Source of the DNA: Syntrophomonadaceae bacterium
Lineage (GTDB): Bacteria > Bacillota > Dethiobacteria > DTU022 > UBA8154
Length of the DNA: 15,712 bases
Assembly: GCA_003561325.1 (NCBI GenBank)
Contig: PWWY01000113.1
Span: 1 to 15,712 of the forward strand
Direction: 5' to 3'
Of the stretch, positions 1-4,362 are shown piece by piece. Under the pieces are notes generated by a model. It was not told the DNA's origin. It saw nothing but the letters and a program-made list of their open reading frames with translations, and searched no databases. The number at the start of each line of letters is the position of its first letter. Within the stretch, counting starts at the first letter, position 1. The translations under genes were made by a program, and so were the position numbers.

Positions 1-121
1 CAATGTGAACATGGTGATCGAGCTGATCACCCCCATTGCCATCGAGGAAAGCCTGCGCTTCGCCATCCGGGAAGGCGGACGAACCGTCGGCGCCGGTGTG
101 GTCACTTCCATTATCGAATAA
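1..121 (+). CDS. tuf: Elongation factor Tu, C-terminal fragment (5' end outside window)
   Basis: This is the last 39 codons of EF-Tu plus the TAA stop; the frame opens at base 2. EF-Tu is the GTPase that carries aminoacyl-tRNA to the ribosome. The visible part is the end of the domain 3 beta-barrel and includes the hallmark block LRFAIREGGRTVGAGVV, which is close to invariant in bacterial EF-Tu, and it ends in SIIE. The gene is cut by the window edge and is not itself truncated. A clear intrinsic terminator follows 33 bases after the stop, so this tuf ends its own transcription unit. Third positions lean to C (20 of 39 codons). A second tuf starts at 15595, so the genome has at least two tuf loci unless the ends were joined wrongly. 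Confidence 0.97.
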   Translation, partial: NVNMVIELITPIAIEESLRFAIREGGRTVGAGVVTSIIE

Positions 122-153
122 TTTTCGTTTGCGTTCATCATATTCGCATGTCG

Positions 154-181
154 AAAGACCGGGGCCAGTGCTCCGGTTTTT
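154..181 (+). terminator. Intrinsic terminator after tuf
   Basis: An 8-bp stem pairs 158-165 (ACCGGGGC) with 170-177 (GCTCCGGT), with one G-U pair and the loop CAGT. It is followed by T177-T181. The AAAG before the stem can pair with the T-run and extend it. The position just after the tuf stop fits the end of the upstream operon. Confidence 0.9.
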
Positions 182-255
182 CGTCACAAGTTTTGTACAT
201 AGTTGTTTCGATGTGGGTGAAGACGATCGGTCCCTGCAGGCAGCAGATTTGTTTG

Positions 256-284
256 TTGACATTGATATTGAACTGTGATAAATT
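256..284 (+). promoter_or_regulatory. Probable sigma-A promoter for rpmG-secE-nusG
   Basis: A perfect -35 box TTGACA lies at 256-261. The -10 is less certain: TAAATT at 279-284 with a 17-nt spacer, or GATAAA at 277-282 with a 15-nt spacer, each 4 of 6 matches. It lies between the tuf terminator and the rpmG ribosome binding site, where a new promoter is expected. The stretch 182-255 shows nothing else I can name. Confidence 0.65.
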
Positions 285-322
285 GATTTTTGTGGTTACA
301 ATGAGGTAAAGGAGTGCGTTTC

Positions 323-472
323 ATGCGTGTTAAAGTAACAATGGCGTGCGCGGAATGTAAAGAGCGGAATTATTCCACCACGAAAAATAAACGCAACACA
401 CCGGATCGGATTGAATTTAACAAGTATTGCCCTCGCTGCGGCACACATACACCCCACAAGGAAACCAAGTAG
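323..472 (+). CDS. rpmG: 50S ribosomal protein L33, zinc-binding form
   Basis: A 49-residue protein that matches L33, a small large-subunit protein near the E site. It begins MRVKVTMACAEC and has two CxxC pairs, C9/C12 and C36/C39 (the second in YCPRCG). This marks the zinc-ribbon (C+) form rather than the cysteine-free form induced under zinc shortage in some Bacillota. The tail THTPHKETK is typical of the family. The start ATG sits 8 nt after AAAGGAG (308-314). It was found by reading the frame directly, since it is short. It is the first gene of a unit with secE and nusG, an order common in Bacillota. Confidence 0.96.
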   Translation: MRVKVTMACAECKERNYSTTKNKRNTPDRIEFNKYCPRCGTHTPHKETK

Positions 473-524
473 CAGAGATCGACTGCTTTGTGGCAGTGAA
501 ACCGGTTATAGGGAAGGGGAAGTC

Positions 525-719
525 ATGGGCAATTCCGTGAAAAAGCTCAAGCGATTTTTTCACGATATAAAAATAGAGCTTAAAAAGGTAAACTGGCCAG
601 ACCGGCGAGAACTGGCCACCTTTACGGGTATCGTTCTGGTGGTTATTTTTGTGGTCGGTGCCTTTTTTTGGGTTTTAGATACCGGGCTTACCGGGATTCT
701 TAAAGTAATCATCAACTAA
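525..719 (+). CDS. secE: Protein translocase subunit SecE
   Basis: A 64-residue protein, the short single-span SecE of Gram-positive bacteria. SecE clamps the SecY channel in the SecYEG translocon of the cytoplasmic membrane. The cytoplasmic amphipathic part carries the family signature LKKVNWPDRREL (about residues 19-30), followed by one hydrophobic span at about residues 33-51 (FTGIVLVVIFVVGAFFWVL). The ATG at 525 was chosen over an upstream in-frame start near 411 because it follows the GGGAAGGGGA ribosome binding site (511-520) and because the upstream extension overlaps rpmG and resembles no SecE. NusG follows, which is the classic secE-nusG pair. Confidence 0.96.
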   Translation: MGNSVKKLKRFFHDIKIELKKVNWPDRRELATFTGIVLVVIFVVGAFFWVLDTGLTGILKVIIN

Positions 720-780
720 GCGCTTTTTGCAGGATGGTGTTCCATCGTGGCGCTAATCAGGCGATTCGGAGAACTGCTTA

Positions 781-826
781 AGGAGGATGAAAGAGAAGCC
801 CTGAAAGCTTCTTGCCTGGCAATATG
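781..826 (+). promoter_or_regulatory. Unusual translation start region of nusG
   Basis: A full AGGAGG lies at 781-786, but the conserved nusG ATG is at 824, 37 nt further on, and has no purine-rich site close before it. Between them a stem pairs 793-799 (GAGAAGC) with 807-813 (GCTTCTT), loop 800-806, including one G-U pair. If it forms, the effective spacing falls to about 16 nt. An in-frame TGA at 788-790 rules out an extended NusG that starts nearer the site; a TTG at 812 would add only four residues. Confidence 0.45.
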
Positions 827-1351
827 GCAGAAAAAAATTGGTACGTGATCCATACCTATGCGGGGTATGAAAACAAGGTAAAGACAAACCTGGACAAGCG
901 GGTGGAATCCATGGAAATGCAGGACAAGATCTTTCGAGTCCTGGTTCCCATGGAAAAAGAATATGAAATAAAAAACGGCCAGCGCAAGATCGTCATGCGA
1001 AAGGTTTTCCCGGGCTATGTATTGGTCGAGATGATCATGGAAGACGATTCCTGGTTTGTCGTGCGCAATACACCGGGTGTTACTGGTTTTGTTGGTCCAG
1101 GATCCAAGCCGGTTCCCTTGAGTGAGTCGGAAATTAAGCAGATCTTGCGGCAAATGGGTATGGATGAAGCACGGCCCAAGGTCCTGTTCAACATCAAGGA
1201 GCAGGTCCGGGTTGTGAGTGGGCCCTTCAGCAATTTTATCGGGACCATTGAAGAAGTTCAACCTGAACGAAGCAAGTTAAAAGTGAGTGTTTCCATGTTT
1301 GGTCGCGAAACTCCCGTGGAACTCAATTTCGAACAGGTTGAAAAACTCTAG
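824..1351 (+). CDS. nusG: Transcription termination/antitermination factor NusG
   Basis: A 175-residue NusG of normal length. It binds the clamp helices of RNA polymerase, modulates pausing and termination, and can link polymerase to the ribosome. The N-terminal NGN domain spans about residues 1-115 and includes WYVIHTYAGYENKV and the region KVFPGYVLVEM...VVRNTPGVTGFVG. The C-terminal KOW domain (about 122-175) starts with KEQVRVVSGPFSNFIGTIEEV. The ATG at 824 gives the usual MAEKNWYVIHTY start; a TTG at 812 would add four residues that do not look conserved. It has no good Shine-Dalgarno at normal distance (see the start-region entry). It lies 104 nt after secE and 62 nt before rplK. Confidence 0.97.
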   Translation: MAEKNWYVIHTYAGYENKVKTNLDKRVESMEMQDKIFRVLVPMEKEYEIKNGQRKIVMRKVFPGYVLVEMIMEDDSWFVVRNTPGVTGFVGPGSKPVPLSESEIKQILRQMGMDEARPKVLFNIKEQVRVVSGPFSNFIGTIEEVQPERSKLKVSVSMFGRETPVELNFEQVEKL

Positions 1352-1413
1352 CCTGGAAGTAAAGCTCCCGTTTTCTCTTTCCCAAGGTGTTTGCACAGAG
1401 AGGAGGTGCGCAT

Positions 1414-1845
1414 ATGGCTAAAGGCAAGAAGATCATCGGATTAATCAAACTGCAGATTCCGGCTGGAAAAGCAACTCCTGCTCCACCCGTAGGTCCTGCA
1501 CTGGGCCAGCATGGAGTCAATATCATGGCATTTTGCAAGGAGTTCAATGAAAAAACGGCCAGTGAAGCCGGGTTGATTATCCCGGTCGAAATTAACGTTT
1601 ACGCTGACCGTTCGTTCAGCTTTATTACCAAGACGCCTCCTGCCGCAGTCCTATTAAAAAAAGCATTGGGTATTGAAAAAGGATCCGGAGAGCCCAACAA
1701 GGTAAAAGTAGCGACAATTTCCCGTGGCCAGGTTCGGGAAATTGCGAATCAAAAGCTCGAGGATTTAAATGCGACAAATCTCGATGCAGCGGAGCGTATT
1801 ATTGAGGGGACCGCTCGCAGCATGGGTATTGTCGTAGAGGGATAA
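1414..1845 (+). CDS. rplK: 50S ribosomal protein L11
   Basis: A 143-residue protein of the usual length. L11 binds the GTPase-associated region of 23S rRNA at the base of the L12 stalk and is needed for factor function and for RelA-type sensing. The N-terminal domain shows KLQIPAGKATPAPPVGPALG (about residues 12-31), the proline-rich helix region where thiostrepton-resistance changes map; the prolines are intact. The C-terminal rRNA-binding domain includes ISRGQVREIANQKLEDLNA. The start was set at the ATG at 1414 because it follows AGGAGGTG (1401-1408), a perfect anti-Shine-Dalgarno match; an upstream in-frame GTG at 1387 has no such site. RplA follows, the normal L11-L1 pair. Confidence 0.97.
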   Translation: MAKGKKIIGLIKLQIPAGKATPAPPVGPALGQHGVNIMAFCKEFNEKTASEAGLIIPVEINVYADRSFSFITKTPPAAVLLKKALGIEKGSGEPNKVKVATISRGQVREIANQKLEDLNATNLDAAERIIEGTARSMGIVVEG

Positions 1846-1853
1846 TCACAGCA

Positions 1854-1886
1854 GTGGGAGAGTCGCCACAGGCTCACTAGCACCAC
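1854..1886 (+). promoter_or_regulatory. Possible L1-binding rRNA mimic upstream of rplA
   Basis: The rplK-rplA spacer holds GTGGGAG (1854-1860). GTGG can pair with CCAC (1883-1886), and GAG (1858-1860) with CTC (1873-1875). This resembles the H76/H77 region of 23S rRNA, where GGUGGGAG and a distal CCACC form the L1 stalk base. L1 is known to repress its own mRNA by such mimicry in other bacteria. The stems are short, so this is a suggestion only. Confidence 0.25.
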
Positions 1887-1900
1887 AGGGAGGGTTTTTT

Positions 1901-2611
1901 ATGGCAAAGAAAGGTAAGAAATGCTTGGACGCCAGGGGTAAAATTGACAGGGAGAAGTTCTATGACCCCCAGGAAGCGTTCGAATTGATTAAAGAAATAG
2001 CCAAGGCTACTTTTGACGAGACCATCGAACTTTCTGTTCGCCTGGGTGTTAACCCGAAACATGCGGATCAACAGGTTCGGGGCGGTATTGTCCTGCCTAA
2101 CGGTACAGGCAAGGAACTTACCGTGGCCGTTTTTGCCAAGGGGGAGAAAATAAAAGAAGCTGAAGTAGCCGGAGCCGATGTTGTCGGCGGTGAAGACTTA
2201 GCTGAGAAAATCCAGGGCGGCTGGCTTGATTTTGATGTTGCTGTGGCAACGCCTGATATGATGAGTGTTGTCGGCAAACTGGGCCGCATCCTTGGTCCCA
2301 GGGGACTTATGCCTAATCCCAAAACGGGAACGGTGACCATGGAAGTAGGAAGAGCGATCGGCGAAATTAAAGCGGGTAAAGTAGAGTACCGCACCGATAA
2401 AGTTGGTAACATCCATGTGCCCGTCGGCAAAGCATCTTTCAGCTCCCAGCAGTTGTTGGAAAACTTCTTTGCGGTGATCGAGGCATTGGTGAAGGCACGA
2501 CCCGCTGCCGCCAAGGGCCAATACCTGCGGAGTGTTACGATCAGCCCGACCATGGGGCCGGGCATAAAAATTAGCCCACAAAAAGCGGCGGCCCTGGGTA
2601 AAGCCAGCTAA
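1901..2611 (+). CDS. rplA: 50S ribosomal protein L1
   Basis: A 236-residue protein, the normal size for bacterial L1. L1 forms the mobile stalk at the E site that helps release deacylated tRNA, and in many bacteria it represses its own operon by binding mRNA. The central domain contains the strongly conserved LGKLGRILGPRGLMPNPKTGTV (about residues 125-146; here the first three are VGK), and the C-terminal rRNA-binding part ends in SVTISPTMGPGIKI. The ATG at 1901 follows AGGGAGGG (1887-1894). The spacer upstream may carry an L1 target (see that entry). It is the last gene before the L10 leader; I see no intrinsic terminator between the stop and that leader. Confidence 0.97.
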   Translation: MAKKGKKCLDARGKIDREKFYDPQEAFELIKEIAKATFDETIELSVRLGVNPKHADQQVRGGIVLPNGTGKELTVAVFAKGEKIKEAEVAGADVVGGEDLAEKIQGGWLDFDVAVATPDMMSVVGKLGRILGPRGLMPNPKTGTVTMEVGRAIGEIKAGKVEYRTDKVGNIHVPVGKASFSSQQLLENFFAVIEALVKARPAAAKGQYLRSVTISPTMGPGIKISPQKAAALGKAS

Positions 2612-2651
2612 TTTCTCCAGGCAGCTACGCGAATTGAATAGGATAGGATAG

Positions 2652-2792
2652 CTTTAACCGAAGACAGCAGGTGCTTACGCATAAGGGTCTTGCTGGCCCG
2701 CCTGCCGAGGTGAGGTTTTGTGATGCAGCAGGGGTTGGCTATGATTGCGCTGCAAATGTTCACCCTCCTCGTCTTTCGGCAGGAGGGTTTTC
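2652..2792 (+). ncRNA. Ribosomal protein L10 leader RNA
   Basis: The region before rplJ carries the L10-leader core: AACCGAAGACAGCAGG, a stem pairing CAGCA (2665-2669) with TGCTG (2691-2695), an inner CTTA/TAAG hairpin with tetraloop CGCA (2674-2685), then CCCGCCTGCCGAGG. In the known family this structure binds the L10-(L12)4 complex and represses L10/L12 synthesis. A further stem pairs 2724-2729 with 2749-2754. CCTGCCGA (2701-2708) is perfectly complementary to TCGGCAGG (2776-2783), which overlaps the 3' arm of the terminator, so the two pairings exclude each other. The rest of the spacer up to 2841 carries the rplJ ribosome binding site. Confidence 0.9.
2762..2792 (+). terminator. Attenuator terminator in the L10 leader
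   Basis: ACCCTCCT (2762-2769) pairs with AGGAGGGT (2781-2788) over an 11-nt loop, followed by TTTTCT. It lies about 50 nt before the rplJ start. The long-range pairing 2701-2708 with 2776-2783 would prevent it, which gives an antiterminator/terminator switch. By family logic, excess L10-L12 complex binding the leader favours termination. Confidence 0.85.
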
Positions 2793-2841
2793 TCGTTTAT
2801 CTTCAAGGCTTGAGGTAAATCGTGGTTAAGGAGGTGAAACG

Positions 2842-3366
2842 TTGAGTAGCCGTAAGCAGAAAGAGAAAAAAGTTCTGGAAATTAAAAATGACTTGGAAAG
2901 CTCACAGGTAATCATTTTAACAGATTACCGTGGCCTCAGTGTGGCCAAAATGAACCAACTCCGTCGCATCCTGGAAGCCGATGGGATTCGCTATAAAGTG
3001 GTGAAGAACACCCTGACTAAGCTGGCAGCACATCAAGCGGGCCTGGATGGTCTGGATAGTTACATGGAAGGTCCTGTTGCCATCGCCTACGGACATGATG
3101 ATCCGGTGACGCCCGTAAAATTGCTGGTCAAGTTTGCCAAGGAACATGATGAGCTGGAGATCAAGGGAGGCGTCCTGGAAAAACAGGTTATGGATGAAGC
3201 CCAGATCCGTCGTTTGGCTGACCTTCCTCCGAAGGAGGTTCTGCTGGCCAGGGTGGCGGGCGCTTTCCAGGCACCTTTGGCTGCGATGGCCATCGTGCTT
3301 CAAGGAAACCTGCGCAACCTGGTATACGTGTTAAATGCCGTGAAGGAACAGAAGGAAAGTGCTTGA
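2842..3366 (+). CDS. rplJ: 50S ribosomal protein L10
   Basis: A 174-residue protein that fits L10 (P0), which anchors the L12 dimers to the GTPase centre through its C-terminal helix. The N-terminal rRNA-binding domain shows VIILTDYRGLSVAKMNQLR and YKVVKNTLTKLA, both typical. The C-terminal part from about residue 130 (LPPKEVLLARVAGAFQAPLAAMAIVLQGNLRNLVYVL) is the usual linker and L12-binding helix. The start is TTG at 2842, which stands 7 nt after GGAGG within AAGGAGGTG (2828-2836); the ATGs further in would remove the conserved start. Expression is expected to be controlled by the L10 leader upstream. Confidence 0.97.
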   Translation: MSSRKQKEKKVLEIKNDLESSQVIILTDYRGLSVAKMNQLRRILEADGIRYKVVKNTLTKLAAHQAGLDGLDSYMEGPVAIAYGHDDPVTPVKLLVKFAKEHDELEIKGGVLEKQVMDEAQIRRLADLPPKEVLLARVAGAFQAPLAAMAIVLQGNLRNLVYVLNAVKEQKESA

Positions 3367-3386
3367 TCTACAAGACGTAAGACCGG

Positions 3387-3422
3387 TGTTTGTTGCTTAA
3401 GTTGTCTTTCAGAGGACAAACA
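3387..3422 (+). promoter_or_regulatory. Competing stems in the rplJ-rplL spacer
   Basis: TGTTTGT (3387-3393) is perfectly complementary to ACAAACA (3416-3422). Inside it, TTGTCTT (3402-3408) can pair with GAGGACAA-side bases 3413-3419 around the loop TCAG. The two stems share bases 3416-3419 and so exclude each other. The element lies just upstream of the rplL ribosome binding site. L12 is needed in several copies per L10, so a spacer device for RNA processing or extra translation would make sense, but this is inference. Confidence 0.35.
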
Positions 3423-3454
3423 GGATGGATGATCAAATTTTAGGAGGATATACA

Positions 3455-3838
3455 ATGTCTAAAGTCCAAGAAGTGCTGGAAATCGTAAAAGGAATGACCG
3501 TATTGGAACTATCGGAACTGGTAAAAGCCTTTGAAGAAGAATTCGGGGTCAGTGCTGCAGCTCCCGTTGCTGCCGTAGCCGCGGGCGGGGCAGCTCCGGC
3601 AGAAGCGGAAGAAGCCCAGGAAGAGCAAACTGAATTTGATGTCGTTCTTACTTCTTCAGGCGAAAAGAAAATACAGGTAATCAAGGTGGTCCGTGAGTTA
3701 ACCGGTCTGGGCCTCAAGGAAGCCAAGGCTTTGGTTGATGAGCTGCCCAAGCCTGTAAAGGAAAAAGTCAGCAAAGAAGAAGCGGAAACGGTTAAAGCCA
3801 AACTGGAAGAGTCTGGCGCTGTGATTGAAATCAAATAA
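3455..3838 (+). CDS. rplL: 50S ribosomal protein L7/L12
   Basis: A 127-residue acidic protein that fits L7/L12, the multicopy stalk protein that recruits translational GTPases. It has the N-terminal dimerisation domain that binds L10 (residues 1 to about 32, LELSELVKAFEEEFGV), an Ala/Pro/Glu-rich hinge (about 33-57), and the globular C-terminal domain with the signature KKIQVIKVVRELTGLGLKEA followed by KALVDELPKPVKE. The ATG at 3455 was chosen because AGGAGG (3442-3447) stands 7 nt before it; an in-frame upstream start near 3425 has no site. A strong terminator follows, so rplL ends this transcription unit. Confidence 0.98.
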   Translation: MSKVQEVLEIVKGMTVLELSELVKAFEEEFGVSAAAPVAAVAAGGAAPAEAEEAQEEQTEFDVVLTSSGEKKIQVIKVVRELTGLGLKEAKALVDELPKPVKEKVSKEEAETVKAKLEESGAVIEIK

Positions 3839-3876
3839 GTGGATTGTCCTGAAATGTAGAACACCTGTAAAACAGC

Positions 3877-3919
3877 AAAAGGGTTGCCCCGAGATTGACT
3901 CCGGGCGGCCCTTTTTTTC
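3877..3919 (+). terminator. Strong intrinsic terminator after rplL
   Basis: AGGGTTGCCC (3880-3889) pairs with GGGCGGCCCT (3903-3912) as a 10-bp stem with two G-U pairs. An inner GAG/CTC pairing is possible, and a run of seven T follows (3912-3918). Upstream A bases (3877-3879) can extend the stem. This is one of the clearest terminators in the window and separates rplJL from rpoBC. Confidence 0.93.
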
Positions 3920-3999
3920 TACTTTTTCTTTGATGCCGGCAGGATGGTTGTGGCCGATACTTGTCACCTGCTGCAATAAAGATCTGAAGGTTCTGGTTC

Positions 4000-4015
4000 C
4001 ACAAATATTTTTGTG
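4000..4015 (+). promoter_or_regulatory. AT-rich inverted repeat upstream of the rpoB promoter
   Basis: CACAAA (4000-4005) and TTTGTG (4010-4015) form a perfect dyad around TATT, ending 20 nt before the -35 box of the rpoB promoter. It could be an operator or an AT-rich upstream element for polymerase. No T-run follows at the right place for a terminator. No regulator can be named. The rest of 3920-3999 shows nothing I recognise. Confidence 0.35.
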
Positions 4016-4035
4016 CAAATTCTGTGCGGTTTTTG

Positions 4036-4064
4036 TTGACCCCATTTGTAAAGTATGATAATAT
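4036..4064 (+). promoter_or_regulatory. Probable sigma-A promoter for rpoB-rpoC
   Basis: The -35 box TTGACC (4036-4041) is 5 of 6 to consensus. For the -10, GATAAT (4057-4062) is 5 of 6 but with a 15-nt spacer; TAATAT (4059-4064) has a 17-nt spacer and fewer matches. The region is AT-rich. The site lies 117 nt after the rplL terminator, which makes a fresh promoter necessary for rpoBC unless readthrough is large. Confidence 0.7.
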
Positions 4065-4111
4065 TATAAAATGCGTAAAAGTTCCCTTGGGTTTTTGTCG
4101 TTTTCAACTAT

Positions 4112-4135
4112 TGCAGAATCCGGTGCAGAATCCGG
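4112..4135 (+). repeat. 12-bp tandem duplication in the rpoB leader
   Basis: TGCAGAATCCGG occurs twice back to back (4112-4123 and 4124-4135) without a mismatch. It is followed by GGATT, which can pair with AATCC of the first copy. It may be a recent slippage duplication or a repeated binding site. Confidence 0.9.
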
Positions 4136-4306
4136 GGATTAGCGGAACTGAGTGCGGCACTCGACGATATGTTCAAAGCAGTCATGATTTGGTTAATTGG
4201 AAGACAAATTACTGTCCTGCAGGAACCGTGAGATTGAGCAAATTTAACAACATCCTGAAAGAAGGTCAACCATTGGATTAAGAATAAAATTGACGAGGCG
4301 TATGCT

Positions 4307-4362
4307 GTTTATTTCTTGAGGCTCGCTGCATTGAAAAATAAACCGGGGGAGTGATTTTTTTT
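4307..4362 (+). promoter_or_regulatory. Alternative hairpins around the rpoB ribosome binding site
   Basis: GTTTATTT (4307-4314) pairs perfectly with AAATAAAC (4336-4343), ending one base before the GGGGGAG ribosome binding site (4345-4351). A second pairing, GAAAAAT (4333-4339) with ATTTTTT (4354-4360), would place that site in a 14-nt loop. The two share bases 4336-4339 and cannot coexist. Eight T (4355-4362) directly precede the ATG. Confidence 0.4.

Larger units (their letters stand above)
4068..4362 (+). promoter_or_regulatory. Long untranslated leader of rpoB
   Basis: About 295 nt separate the promoter from the rpoB ATG. No gene is convincing here: the open frame through 4024-4281 has no ribosome binding site, and neither does a 20-codon ATG frame at 4169-4231. 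The leader contains a 12-bp tandem repeat (4112-4135), a perfect GAGTGC-G-GCACTC dyad (4150-4162), a possible AGTTCC/GGAACT pairing (4080-4085 with 4144-4149), and competing hairpins at the ribosome binding site (4307-4362). I recognise no known riboswitch or T-box in it. Confidence 0.5.

Noticed and set aside
36..278. 80-codon open frame overlapping the tuf end and the terminator
   Set aside because: It runs through the EF-Tu C-terminus in another frame and across an intrinsic terminator and the -35 box; no start site support.
716..1261. Long open frame on the minus strand across nusG (181 codons)
   Set aside because: It lies fully opposite a well-supported NusG, has no recognisable protein features and no ribosome binding site context, so it is a shadow frame.
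2634..2650. TTGAATAGGATAGGATAG before the L10 leader as a promoter
   Set aside because: TAGGAT could be a weak -10, but no -35 box stands at the right distance; the TTGAAT is too close.
4024..4281. 85-codon open frame in the rpoB leader, and a 20-codon frame at 4169-4231
   Set aside because: Neither has a Shine-Dalgarno, and the longer one starts upstream of the promoter's -35 box. A leader peptide is possible in principle but nothing supports it.
4290..4318. TTGACG at 4290-4295 as a second rpoB promoter
   Set aside because: No acceptable -10 box lies 16-18 nt downstream.
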